Shown piece after piece: positions 37,029 through 46,370 of a DNA stretch of 63,438 bases. The notes under the pieces are model-generated. The model saw nothing but the letters and a program-made list of their open reading frames with translations, was not told the DNA's origin and made no database searches. Source of the stretch: an uncultured Verrucomicrobiales bacterium (lineage in GTDB: Bacteria; Verrucomicrobiota; Verrucomicrobiia; Verrucomicrobiales; Akkermansiaceae); the NCBI GenBank assembly GCA_937930235.1, contig CALGLJ010000094.1, forward strand, positions 1 to 63,438. Reading direction: 5' to 3'. Each line of letters begins with the position of its first letter. Within the stretch, counting starts at the first letter, position 1. Made by a program: the position numbers and the translations under genes.

Positions 37029-37734
37029 CCTTATTGAGCTTTGAGAGCTCTTTTTTCAAAACAGATCCGACACGGTGCTTAGCGAGATATACCTGCGCCA
37101 TACTGACGCCGAGGTGATCTTGCACTTTTTTCGCATCCCACTGTTTAATCACGTAGTAGTCAAAAATTTGATACTGTTTGGGTGAGACCTGAGCCTTCAC
37201 TTTTGTGAGGGCCATATCTGCGATGTTTTTCTTCCACTCAACATCCCACATCCGATTGAGCAAATCTCCTTTGGGGTCTTCAAATCGATCAATGATTGCC
37301 GTTTTCCGCTCATCATCCCAACCGCCTCCAGGCATCGCCGTATCCTTTTTACGCTTTCTGAACTGATCATTAATCCGCCAGCGCGTCATATTCATGAGCC
37401 ATGTTTTAAATGAACCCTGCTTCGGATCGTAGAGATTCTTTTTACTCTGTTTAGCGATCGATAAAATCGTCTCCTGCACCGTATCAAAGGCTTCGTCAGG
37501 ACGGAGTCCCGCCTTGATTCCCACCGCGTAAATCAATTTCCAGTATGTCTGATAGAACTCGTCCCAAGTCCGCTGATCTTCCCAGTTCTCTAGTCTGGCG
37601 ATGAGGCTCTTGCGAGTCTTGGCGTAGCCTTTGGAGAGATCCACCTCTTTTTCAGCAGGATCTTCGCCATTCTCTTCCTTTGTCTCATTTTCGTTTGCCA
37701 TGATTTTCATGTGATTAATAACACACTTTACCAC
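37003..37734 (-). CDS. RNA polymerase sigma factor (sigma-70 / ECF-like)
   Basis: RTWDEFYQTYWKLIYAVGIKAGLRPDEAFDTVQETILSIAK...SFKTWLMNMTRWRINDQFRKRKKD; true start may be 37710 or 37701. Confidence 0.85.
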   Translation of the reverse strand: MVKCVINHMKIMANENETKEENGEDPAEKEVDLSKGYAKTRKSLIARLENWEDQRTWDEFYQTYWKLIYAVGIKAGLRPDEAFDTVQETILSIAKQSKKNLYDPKQGSFKTWLMNMTRWRINDQFRKRKKDTAMPGGGWDDERKTAIIDRFEDPKGDLLNRMWDVEWKKNIADMALTKVKAQVSPKQYQIFDYYVIKQWDAKKVQDHLGVSMAQVYLAKHRVGSVLKKELSKLNKDAEEEDKT

Positions 37735-37740
37735 CCAAGT

Positions 37741-37752
37741 CTTTCGCGAAAG
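37741..37752. promoter_or_regulatory. 12-bp perfect palindrome CTTTCGCGAAAG, possible operator
   Basis: Read directly; lies upstream of the sigma gene in the divergent intergenic region. Confidence 0.35.
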
Positions 37753-37860
37753 TTAACTATGTCAATGCTGCGCATCGACGGAACACGTCCTAATGGAAGA
37801 TCTTCCTCCGAAAGGAAGAGAGGGATTGCAAATAAAATCGCCCTACCATAGCCTCCTTTC

Positions 37861-38901
37861 ATGCCCCCAGCTCCGGACCTGAATAAACTCCCTCCATTAC
37901 CGAGTGTTTCTTCAGAGGAGCCTGCTCGAAGCCCGATGAGCGTCCTGGAGCCCATCCCCTCTCTCTCATCAGATCAAGAGAAACCAATCCTCCCAAAAGT
38001 CTCCCCTGCTGATTCAAAGGGATCGATTGTTCAAATGGATCTCCACGGAAAGAGCACTCAACCAGCCCCTTTCGTTCGAAAAATTGACTCCCCTTTTGAG
38101 CATCTCAACGCCCCTTTGGTAGAACCCCACGAACCAAAGAACCACGAACCAGCGAATACTGTTTCAGCCAACCCTTTACCCACCGGACCTCTTAAAAAAA
38201 CTGACGCCGTCTCCCAAGCCACCGCTATGAAGAGGCCAAATACGGCCATTCCCCCTGCTCCACCATCTCCTAGTAAACGAAAAAAATCTCTGACCGGACC
38301 AGTGGAAGTCCGCTCAGAGCCTCGCGCGCTGGCCCCTCCGGACATCATGCTCCGAAATACCATTCGCCGCAGCGTCTCTGAACAAAACTCGGCCGCCAGC
38401 CCCTTCCGCGATATCAGCCCCTTACTGCGGATGCAGTGGATGATTCAGGCTCTCTTTAGCAGCCGCACCTTCGATGACATCGCATTTGAAAAGACCCGCC
38501 GGTTCCGAATCGAAGAAGTCTACCTCCTGCGGAAAGAATCATACACCCTGATCTCATATGCCAGCAGTGATCCGATCCGGCACATCTATCCGCGCAAAGT
38601 CGATTACGACCTGAGAAGACTCCGAGTAGAAGTCAATGAGGCCGTCAAAAACAACCTCTCCACATTCAAAATTACCGGGGGGAAAAATGTCATCATCCGC
38701 ACCGGTAATTACTCCCATTTAGTGGCCGTCATTCGTGGAACAGAAAATGAATTTTTTGAAGATGACCTTGATTACACCCATCGCCGAATCGAGCACCGCG
38801 TAGGGAAACGTTTAATCGATGAAGTTTCTAATTTCACCTTTCCCTTACAGCCGCTGCTTGAAGATTGCCTCCTGATCCAATCGCCTACGGCACCTCAATA
38901 A
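37861..38901 (+). CDS. Hypothetical protein, Pro-rich disordered N-terminus plus conserved-looking C-terminal domain
   Basis: 346-aa ORF; C-terminal SPLLRMQWMIQALFSSRTFDDIAFEKTRRFRIEEVYLL...SHLVAVIRG. Confidence 0.65.
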   Translation: MPPAPDLNKLPPLPSVSSEEPARSPMSVLEPIPSLSSDQEKPILPKVSPADSKGSIVQMDLHGKSTQPAPFVRKIDSPFEHLNAPLVEPHEPKNHEPANTVSANPLPTGPLKKTDAVSQATAMKRPNTAIPPAPPSPSKRKKSLTGPVEVRSEPRALAPPDIMLRNTIRRSVSEQNSAASPFRDISPLLRMQWMIQALFSSRTFDDIAFEKTRRFRIEEVYLLRKESYTLISYASSDPIRHIYPRKVDYDLRRLRVEVNEAVKNNLSTFKITGGKNVIIRTGNYSHLVAVIRGTENEFFEDDLDYTHRRIEHRVGKRLIDEVSNFTFPLQPLLEDCLLIQSPTAPQ

Positions 38902-38910
38902 CTCCGCTTC

Positions 38911-39363
38911 TCAAAAAACTTCTTTTAAGAGTGACTCCAAGCACTCCTGATCAGTCTCATCAAACGATCCAATCTCGGTCGAATCGACATCAAAGACTGC
39001 GATCAAGACGCCATCTTTAAACACGGGAACGACAATCTCGCTGCGAGAATTTTCATCACAGGCAATATGCCCCGGAAAAGCACTCACATCTTCTACAACC
39101 TGAGTCACTTCCGTCTCCGCAGCAGTGCCGCACACTCCTTTCCCCATTTTGATTCTTAAGCACCCCACGGAGCCTTGATATGGCCCGATCACCAGCCCTC
39201 CTTCGCTGCGTCGATAAAAGCCCGTCCAAAAGAAATGGGGCAGCGCATGGTGAAGAACTCCTACGACAGAAGCCATGCGAGCGATCTCATCACTCTCACC
39301 CTCAACGAGGGTAAGGATTTGTTCATGACACTGTTGATAGATTTGCTTTTTTGAAACCGACAT
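38911..39363 (-). CDS. GAF-domain protein, free methionine-(R)-sulfoxide reductase-like
   Basis: FFWTGFYRR, GPYQGSVGCLRIKMGKGVCGTAAETEVTQVVEDVSAFPGHIACDENSRSEIVVPV; start at internal ATG. Confidence 0.85.
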   Translation of the reverse strand: MSVSKKQIYQQCHEQILTLVEGESDEIARMASVVGVLHHALPHFFWTGFYRRSEGGLVIGPYQGSVGCLRIKMGKGVCGTAAETEVTQVVEDVSAFPGHIACDENSRSEIVVPVFKDGVLIAVFDVDSTEIGSFDETDQECLESLLKEVF

Positions 39364-39427
39364 CGGCGCGACATTATTTCTAAAACTCAGCCCTGACAAA
39401 CCTGCATTCTCCTCTACACTCTTCTTT

Positions 39428-40900
39428 GTGAGTTATCAGGTCTTTGCCCGGAAATACCGTCCCCGTACATTCGATGATGTCTTAGGTCAGGATCACGTGA
39501 TCCATACCTTACGTAATGCCATTGAGCAGAAACGCATCGCGCATGCCTACCTCCTCGTCGGTCCCCGTGGCACCGGCAAGACCACCACGGCCCGAATCCT
39601 CGCCAAAGCACTCAATTGTCCTGATGGACCTAAAATTGATTTTGATCCCGATCACGAAGCGTGTGTCGAAATCGCAGAAGGACGCGCCCTGGACGTGTTA
39701 GAGATTGATGGAGCTTCGAATAATGGCGTGGAGCAGGTCCGAGAACTCCGAGAAACGGTCGCCTTTGCCCCCGCACGAGGACCGTATAAAATCTATTACA
39801 TCGATGAGGTCCACATGCTCTCAAACGCCGCCTTCAATGCTCTTCTTAAAACTCTGGAAGAGCCACCCGAACATGTGAAATTCATCTTTGCCACGACAGA
39901 ACCCAATAAAATCCTCCCCACCATCATCTCTCGTTGTCAGCGTTTTGACCTACGCCCTATCCCCACCGAAATCATTTCCAAACACCTTCTTCACATCGCG
40001 GAGGAAGAGTCCGTGGCACTTGATCACGCAGCGGCCTGGGCCATTGCGAAAGGAGCCGAAGGCGGCATGCGCGATGCTCAGTCAATGCTCGATCAACTTG
40101 TGGCCTTCTGTGGAGAAAAAATCACGGAAGCCAACGTGCTCGACATCTTCGGCTTCACCTCCAGAGAAACCGTCGCCACCCTCATCCATGGTCTCCTCAA
40201 AAAAGAGGCCGCGCAAGCACTCACGGTTGCATACGAACAATTTGAAAGCGGGAAAGACTTGTCTCAATTTCTCGCCGAAACCGTCCTCGCAATTCGCGCC
40301 CTCGTAGTTTCAAAAATTGATTCCAAAGCCAGTCGAGAAGGCTTTTCCGAAGCTCTCTGGGCCGATCTGACCGCCGCCATCGAGCCCATCCCAGCAGAGC
40401 GCCTCCTTGCCCTCATTGACGTATTTGCAGAAGCGGAAAGCCGGATGAAATGGGCCTCTAACAAACGCCTTCATTTCGAACTCGCCTGCTTAAAGGCGAT
40501 CCAAAGTTTGAACGAAATCCGCTTGAGTGATGTCATAAAAACGATGGGAAAGGTTCAAGTGGAATCGGTCACCGCAAATCGCGCCGCCTCTCCGCCCCTT
40601 TCAGAACCTTCTCATCCTGAACCGACTTCCAGCCCAAAGACCACTCATGCTTCTGATCAATCCTCACAAGGAAACACCCCGCCAGAGAAGACGGAAAAAG
40701 CCTCTGGCATCGATGCTCTTATTGCCAGCGCTCCAGATGAGCCCGAAGAAATCTCCACCCCTCCTGCTGCTCAGTCAGCTCCTCCCAAAAACGAAGAAAA
40801 AACTCCCGAACCTGAACCCGAAATCGAAACGAACGATTTCCATAATGACCCACTGGTTCAGGAAGCACTTAAAATTTTCAAAGGCACCTTGGTCTCTTAA
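39428..40900 (+). CDS. dnaX: DNA polymerase III subunit gamma/tau (GTG start)
   Basis: YQVFARKYRPRTFDDVLGQDHVIHTLRNAI, GPRGTGKTTTARILAKALNC, EVHMLSNAAFNALLKTLEEPPEHVKFIFATTEPNKI. Confidence 0.95.
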   Translation: MSYQVFARKYRPRTFDDVLGQDHVIHTLRNAIEQKRIAHAYLLVGPRGTGKTTTARILAKALNCPDGPKIDFDPDHEACVEIAEGRALDVLEIDGASNNGVEQVRELRETVAFAPARGPYKIYYIDEVHMLSNAAFNALLKTLEEPPEHVKFIFATTEPNKILPTIISRCQRFDLRPIPTEIISKHLLHIAEEESVALDHAAAWAIAKGAEGGMRDAQSMLDQLVAFCGEKITEANVLDIFGFTSRETVATLIHGLLKKEAAQALTVAYEQFESGKDLSQFLAETVLAIRALVVSKIDSKASREGFSEALWADLTAAIEPIPAERLLALIDVFAEAESRMKWASNKRLHFELACLKAIQSLNEIRLSDVIKTMGKVQVESVTANRAASPPLSEPSHPEPTSSPKTTHASDQSSQGNTPPEKTEKASGIDALIASAPDEPEEISTPPAAQSAPPKNEEKTPEPEPEIETNDFHNDPLVQEALKIFKGTLVS

Positions 40901-40912
40901 ATTCATCTGTTC

Positions 40913-41908
40913 ATGATTTACCGCCGCACTTGGCAACTCGTGCCTCTCATCCTCCTCGGCGGGTCCCTTGGGTTACATCTCATTACGGTTCTTCTGTTTA
41001 CTCACACCCCGGATCGCTTCGCGGCATTCACCGTTTTTCCCGTCTGGGTTTGGGGAGGTATCGGTCTGATCTTAAGTGGCAGCGCTTTTCTTTTCTTACG
41101 CGCTCGCCTTTCGCTCATCGTCTCACTGGTGTGGGCGGTCACGATTTTCCTTCTGGCAGATGAAGCCAGAAGTCTCGGACGCTTGGGGCATTCCCCTCCC
41201 CTCATTGGCAGTCGAGACGCCTCCATTCGAGTCGTCACTTTCAATTGCCACTCAGGTCGAAATTTGGATCTACACCTCGCCCCTTACTTGCCGGACATTA
41301 TCTTCCTCCAAGAAATTCGTTCAGGTTATCATGCCAAAAAATTAGTCGAAAAACTCTTCAACGGTCAGGGTGACTATCGTCACTACGCTCGCCGATCATG
41401 CGCCGTCATCGTGCGTGGTAAAATCGCCCATTACCTCGAAGTTCCCGGTACTCGCTGTCAACTTGTCACGGCAAGACTTCACAACGGAGTGGAAGTTCAG
41501 CTCATGAATGTCCACCTCTCTCCGGCGACGACCAACCTCCGGCTTTGGCGTCGCGACTGCTGGCGGGCTCACTACCATAACCGCCTTCGCCGCAGAACAG
41601 AACTAGCCTATCAACTCGCCGTGCTGAAACAAAAGACCCCCGCCTTTCGCCTCCCCACCATTATTGCTGGGGACTTCAATGCTCCTGCGAATGATGCTTC
41701 TTATGATCTCTTCGGAGGAAATTTCGTCGATACCTTTGCATCTGTCGGCTCTGGTTGGGGGAATAGCTACCCCAGCACATTCCCCATTGTGCGCATTGAT
41801 CATATTTTTTCCACGACAGATCTCATCCCAGAACGCTGTGCCGCCATTACCATTCCAGGCTCAGACCATCGCATGATCGTCGCAGACATCCTGCCTCGGC
41901 AAAATTAA
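40913..41908 (+). CDS. Membrane-anchored endonuclease/exonuclease/phosphatase family protein
   Basis: N-terminal TM helices; IRVVTFNCHSG, IIFLQEIRS, IIAGDFNAP, RIDHIFST, GSDHRMIVADI. Confidence 0.85.
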   Translation: MIYRRTWQLVPLILLGGSLGLHLITVLLFTHTPDRFAAFTVFPVWVWGGIGLILSGSAFLFLRARLSLIVSLVWAVTIFLLADEARSLGRLGHSPPLIGSRDASIRVVTFNCHSGRNLDLHLAPYLPDIIFLQEIRSGYHAKKLVEKLFNGQGDYRHYARRSCAVIVRGKIAHYLEVPGTRCQLVTARLHNGVEVQLMNVHLSPATTNLRLWRRDCWRAHYHNRLRRRTELAYQLAVLKQKTPAFRLPTIIAGDFNAPANDASYDLFGGNFVDTFASVGSGWGNSYPSTFPIVRIDHIFSTTDLIPERCAAITIPGSDHRMIVADILPRQN

Positions 41909-41918
41909 ACCTCTTATA

Positions 41919-42302
41919 TCACTCTCCCATGACGACCGCGTTTGCAGCCGCATAATGTTTGGCATGGGTCAGACTCACCTTGACTTCGACGACCTTACGA
42001 GACGCGGCATACGCAGCTCCATTTCCCGATAAAGTCACCGCAGGTTCCCCAGATTCTTTCCGGTCAATTTCGAGATCCAACCAGCCAATCTCTTTTCCGA
42101 TCCCGGTTCCGAAAGCCTTTGCAATCGCTTCTTTCGCCGCAAAGCGAGCAGCAAAATGAAGCTCTGGACGCTTCTGCTTTTGACAATACTGTTGTTCAGA
42201 TTCAGTGAAAATGCGCTGCATAAAGCGCTCGCCAAATTCATCAAGAGAAGACTTCACTCGATCTACCTCGACGACATCGATTCCAATTCCGAGAAGATTC
42301 AC
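41919..42302 (-). CDS. acpS: Holo-[acyl-carrier-protein] synthase
   Basis: MNLLGIGIDVVEVDRVKSSL, FAARFAAKEAIAKAFGTGIG, VSLTHAKHYAAANAVV. Confidence 0.93.
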   Translation of the reverse strand: MNLLGIGIDVVEVDRVKSSLDEFGERFMQRIFTESEQQYCQKQKRPELHFAARFAAKEAIAKAFGTGIGKEIGWLDLEIDRKESGEPAVTLSGNGAAYAASRKVVEVKVSLTHAKHYAAANAVVMGE

Positions 42303-43054
42303 CCTTCCCCTCCTTGGTATGCAGCCATGGCATCGCGCATCTCTTTCACAGATTGGCGAAGCCCAACAAACATCGCACGTGCAATCAACGTATGCCCAAT
42401 ATTCAGTTCGCTCAGGTGCTTGATGGAAAAAATATCCTGAAGGTTCTCATGGTGAATCCCATGGCCGGCATTGATCTGAAGCCCAAGTGCCTGCCCCTGA
42501 TCAGCTCCAGCCTGCAGACGAGCAAGCTCTTTCAGTCGACTTTCCCCCTCCGCTAACGCAAATGCGCCCGTGTGAAGCTCGATCATCTCGACTCCCAACT
42601 CTCCAGCGGCCGCGATTTGCTTCGGATCAGGATCAATAAAAAGACTGACTTTGATTCCTAGATTTTGCAGGACCGGAATTCTTGTCTTCAGGGTGGCGCT
42701 TTGCTTCAACACATCCAAGCCTCCTTCCGTGGTCACCTCTTCCCGGCTCTCCGGGACGATGCAGACAAATGCGGGTTGAAGCTCCACCGCTAAGGTAAAC
42801 ATTTCGGGAGTATTTGCCATCTCCAGATTGATCGGCAGATCGATTTCACGTTTGAGCAAAAAGGCATCCTCCGCCTGCATATGACGACGATCTTCTCTCA
42901 CATGAATGGTGATGGAATCGGCTCCGCCCGCCTCGGACTCACGGGCCGCTTCCAAAATAGAAGGCTCCACAATGGGCGCGTCAGGATTGAGGGCATAACG
43001 GGCTTGCCGCAGCGTGGCCACGTGATCGATATTGACCCCAAGAAGTAAGCTCAT
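42299..43054 (-). CDS. pdxJ: Pyridoxine 5'-phosphate synthase
   Basis: LLGVNIDHVATLRQARYALNPDA, SITIHVREDRRHMQ, VEMIELHTGAFA, LQINAGHGIHHENL. Confidence 0.96.
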   Translation of the reverse strand: MSLLLGVNIDHVATLRQARYALNPDAPIVEPSILEAARESEAGGADSITIHVREDRRHMQAEDAFLLKREIDLPINLEMANTPEMFTLAVELQPAFVCIVPESREEVTTEGGLDVLKQSATLKTRIPVLQNLGIKVSLFIDPDPKQIAAAGELGVEMIELHTGAFALAEGESRLKELARLQAGADQGQALGLQINAGHGIHHENLQDIFSIKHLSELNIGHTLIARAMFVGLRQSVKEMRDAMAAYQGGEG

Positions 43055-43066
43055 GGTAGCGAAGAA

Positions 43067-43861
43067 TTAAATGGAAGCTGAGTCTGTTAGAAATCCTGTC
43101 AGAGGGCTGGTGGCATTTGCTTTGAGATCCGCTTCCGGCAGTCCCATTTCATAGGCCGCCCGTCCTGCTTCAACCGCTTTCTGAAAGGCGATTCCCATCC
43201 GGCAAGGGTCAGTCGCAATAGCAATGGCGGTATTCACCAAGACAGCATCTGCTCCGAGCTCCATCGCTTCCGCAGCGTGACTCGGAGCCCCAATTCCAGC
43301 ATCGACGACCACGGGCACCTCCGCCTGATCGATGATGATACGGATTTGATCCCGAGTGGCGATGCCACGATTACTCCCGATGGGAGCACCGAGCGGCATG
43401 ACTGTGGCGCAGCCGACATCTTGGAGACGTTTCGCTAACACCGGATCGGCATTGATATATGGTAAGACGGTGAACCCTTCTTTGACCAACTCCTCTGCGG
43501 CTTTGAGCGTTTCAATAGGATCGGGTAAAAGGTAGGTAGGGTCCGGGTGGATCTCCAGCTTGATCCACTTTGGCAGTCCTGCAGCTTCCGCCAGCCGAGC
43601 AAGTCGCACCGCTTCCTCGGCATTCATCGCTCCACTGGTATTCGGAAGGAGGAGGTATTTCTCTGAATCAACGAATTCGAGAATATTCGAGAAGGGGTCC
43701 TTTTCACCACTGAGATCTGCTCGTCGGAGGGCCACGGTGACAATTTCTGTCCCACAGGCGCTCAAAGCATCACGCATCAATTCGAGGGACGGGAATTTTC
43801 CCGTGCCCGTCATCAAACGTGATGAAAACTCACGTCCGGCAATCACAAGTGGCGAGATCAT
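43067..43861 (-). CDS. thiG: Thiazole synthase
   Basis: [90 protein letters not shown]. Confidence 0.95.
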   Translation of the reverse strand: MISPLVIAGREFSSRLMTGTGKFPSLELMRDALSACGTEIVTVALRRADLSGEKDPFSNILEFVDSEKYLLLPNTSGAMNAEEAVRLARLAEAAGLPKWIKLEIHPDPTYLLPDPIETLKAAEELVKEGFTVLPYINADPVLAKRLQDVGCATVMPLGAPIGSNRGIATRDQIRIIIDQAEVPVVVDAGIGAPSHAAEAMELGADAVLVNTAIAIATDPCRMGIAFQKAVEAGRAAYEMGLPEADLKANATSPLTGFLTDSASI

Positions 43862-43867
43862 TGCAGC

Positions 43868-44860
43868 CTAAACAGGGATAAGGTCTGCAACCGCTTCCCG
43901 TTCTTCGGAAAGCTCTCGGACGGAAGCGTCAATTTTTTCGCGAGAGAAGTCATCAATTGGAACTCCTTCCACGACACTCCAGGTCGTCCCGTCTGTTTTG
44001 ATCGGCATCGAGGCGATGAGACCTTCCGGAATTCCATATGAACCATCCGAGCAGACTGCTACGCTGGTCCAATCCCCTTCAGGAGTAGGAGTCGTTAATG
44101 AGCGCACCGTATCCACAACGCCATTGGCGGCGGAGGCGGCGGAGGAAGCACCGCGAGCCTTGATGATGGCTGCTCCACGCTGCTGCACCGTGCTTATGAA
44201 TTCGCCCTCCAACCAAGCTCGGTCAGAAATGACTTCCGTGGCAGGCTTTCCGGCAATTTTTGTATTGGTGAAATCAGGATACTGAGTCGCAGAATGATTC
44301 CCCCAGATGCAGAGATTTGTCACCGCACTGTTGTGCACGCCCGCTTTAGCTGCGAGCTGGCTTTTCGCTCGGTTCTCATCCAAGCGAGTCATGGCAAAAA
44401 ATTGATTACGAGGAATATCACCGGCGTTGTTCATTGCGATCAGGCAATTGGTATTGCAGGGATTCCCCACTACGAGGGTGCGCACATCAGATGCCGCATT
44501 CCGAGCAATCGCTTGGCCCTGGCCAGTGAAAATTTTCCCATTGATTCCCAGCAAGTCCTTGCGCTCCATACCAGCTTTTCGCGGCACGGAACCTACTAAA
44601 AGAGCCCAGTTTGTCCCGGTAAACCCTTCGTCCAGACTCGCGGTTGGAGTGATACTTTTCAGTAAAGGAAAAGCACAATCGTCAAGCTCCATGACGGTGC
44701 CCTCAAGTGCTCCCATCGCCGGTTCGATTTCGATCAGGCGGAGATTCACCGGTTGATCTGGGCCAAACATGGAACCAGAAGCAATACGGAAAAGGAGCGC
44801 GTAACCAATTTGTCCAGCAGCTCCAGTTACGGAAATGGTGATAGGGTCTTTCATCGCCAA
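43868..44860 (-). CDS. mdh: Malate dehydrogenase
   Basis: [81 protein letters not shown]. Confidence 0.95.
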   Translation of the reverse strand: MAMKDPITISVTGAAGQIGYALLFRIASGSMFGPDQPVNLRLIEIEPAMGALEGTVMELDDCAFPLLKSITPTASLDEGFTGTNWALLVGSVPRKAGMERKDLLGINGKIFTGQGQAIARNAASDVRTLVVGNPCNTNCLIAMNNAGDIPRNQFFAMTRLDENRAKSQLAAKAGVHNSAVTNLCIWGNHSATQYPDFTNTKIAGKPATEVISDRAWLEGEFISTVQQRGAAIIKARGASSAASAANGVVDTVRSLTTPTPEGDWTSVAVCSDGSYGIPEGLIASMPIKTDGTTWSVVEGVPIDDFSREKIDASVRELSEEREAVADLIPV

Positions 44861-44923
44861 AACCTTTACTCAGAGGCTGCGACAAGGTCAACCATGTGTT
44901 CACGCGAGTGACCAAAGAATGTC

Positions 44924-44951
44924 AGCCGCCTTCTCGGGAGCGAAGGCGGCT
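44924..44951 (-). terminator. Strong stem-loop between the K/A-rich gene and mdh
   Basis: 10-bp stem AGCCGCCTTC/GAAGGCGGCT; no clear U-tract. Confidence 0.5.
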
Positions 44952-44984
44952 TGAGAAAAATGAAGACCTTGCTGGAAGATGGTC

Positions 44985-45653
44985 TTACTTCTGTTTTTGC
45001 TCTTCCTCCAAGAAGAGGCGAGCGGCATTGAAGCTGCTCCGCGCATACTCACGCAGAGACTTATCATCTAGGAGAGCGAGACCTTCTTCAGTCACTTCGG
45101 CGTGGAAAATCTTCCACGCTTTCTTGCGCATCTGGTCATAATCTACTTCAGGTCGCGGCTGTACCGGTCCGTCATCACGACGTCCACGGCGGCCCCGACT
45201 CCGACGCCCTCCTTTTTCTGAGCGGTCGCCCCGGGAATCATCTCGATCATTTTGATCACGCCCCTTGGCTTGAGCTTGCTCTTTTTTAGGAGTTTCCTCT
45301 TCTGTGACCTCTTTAATGAGAGGCTCACTCGTTTCTTGATCAGAATCCCCGGTTCCGGTTGATTCCCGGCGGGCATCGCGGACACGTGATTTTGGCGCCT
45401 TTTTTTCCGGCGCTTCTTCTATGGGAGATTCCGATAGAGGAGCTTCGGCAGTTTCAGATGGGAGTTCCTTGGTTTGTGAAGAGAGACTCTCTCCAGGCAA
45501 GACTTGGGGAGATTTTTCGGTGAGTTGAAGTTGTTCTTCGGTGGTCGTCTGAGCGACCTCCTCAGAGGTGGATTTCTTAGCGGCCTTTTTAGCAGAGCGT
45601 TTTCGCGGTGCTTTTTTAGCGGCTTTCTTTTTAGGTGCAGATTCTTCTGACAT
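44985..45653 (-). CDS. Lys/Ala-rich and Arg/Gly-rich low-complexity protein with a small C-terminal conserved-looking domain
   Basis: N-term PKKKAAKKAPRKRSAKKAAKKSTS; RSEKGGRRSRGRRGRRDDG; C-term YDQMRKKAWKIFHAEVTEEGLALLDDKSLREYARSSFNAARLFLEEEQ. Confidence 0.65.
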   Translation of the reverse strand: MSEESAPKKKAAKKAPRKRSAKKAAKKSTSEEVAQTTTEEQLQLTEKSPQVLPGESLSSQTKELPSETAEAPLSESPIEEAPEKKAPKSRVRDARRESTGTGDSDQETSEPLIKEVTEEETPKKEQAQAKGRDQNDRDDSRGDRSEKGGRRSRGRRGRRDDGPVQPRPEVDYDQMRKKAWKIFHAEVTEEGLALLDDKSLREYARSSFNAARLFLEEEQKQK

Positions 45654-45727
45654 GTTTTCGTAAAAAGACGGAGCATAACGCCCCGTCTGTAATAAATTTA
45701 AGAAACGAGATGACGCCTTACCGGAAA

Positions 45728-46303
45728 TTATTTCCAGATATCGTCTTTCGTTTCATCACTTTGTAAATTGCTATCAACGTTAGGGTCATTGGGTAAGCCA
45801 TCAGCCCCCACTGACCAGGCGTCAAACTCTAGGGGATTTCTGGCTTCAGGCACCGGTTCTCCTTGGAGATCGACTCCAGAACGATAGCGGAAAGAGTTTA
45901 GATAGGCGTCTACAACCAGTAGTTTCCCACCGACTCTTCTGACCAATCCTGATTTCAGATTTAACAGTTCCGGCCAGTAAATTTCACCTTCCGGCTCTTG
46001 CCCTCTGGAAATTCCATTCCCGGTGAAATCGCCCGAAAGCGCTTCATAAACTGGGCCACTCAAGGCATCATCACCAATCGGATACTGTCCATTGTTATCC
46101 GAGGCATACGTCTCGATGCCTAGCTTTAAGCGAGCCAGCCGGACCGAGGTTTCCTTCTTGGCCTGCGTTTTCTTAACAGCACCTAGGGCTCCGATGATGA
46201 TTGTTGCCAAGACGAGGATAATCGCAATGACCGTGAGGATCTCCACGAGGGAGAATCCTCGAGCGAAGCGAGGTTTCGCTTGGATGTCTTGAAGTGTTTT
46301 CAT
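45728..46303 (-). CDS. Type II secretion/type IV pilin-like (pseudopilin, GspG-like)
   Basis: Prepilin signal RGFSLVEILTVIAIILVLATIIIGALG. Confidence 0.9.
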   Translation of the reverse strand: MKTLQDIQAKPRFARGFSLVEILTVIAIILVLATIIIGALGAVKKTQAKKETSVRLARLKLGIETYASDNNGQYPIGDDALSGPVYEALSGDFTGNGISRGQEPEGEIYWPELLNLKSGLVRRVGGKLLVVDAYLNSFRYRSGVDLQGEPVPEARNPLEFDAWSVGADGLPNDPNVDSNLQSDETKDDIWK

Positions 46304-46370
46304 TAAGAGTAACCTCGTTCAGTTTTTGGTTCTTGGCAAATCAAGTCCGTGAAGGCCAAGGGAAAAGGGT

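Noticed and set aside
39400-39427. SRP RNA (4.5S) next to dnaX/GAF gene
   Set aside because: No GGAAG...AGCA tetraloop-region consensus found; intergenic space too short.
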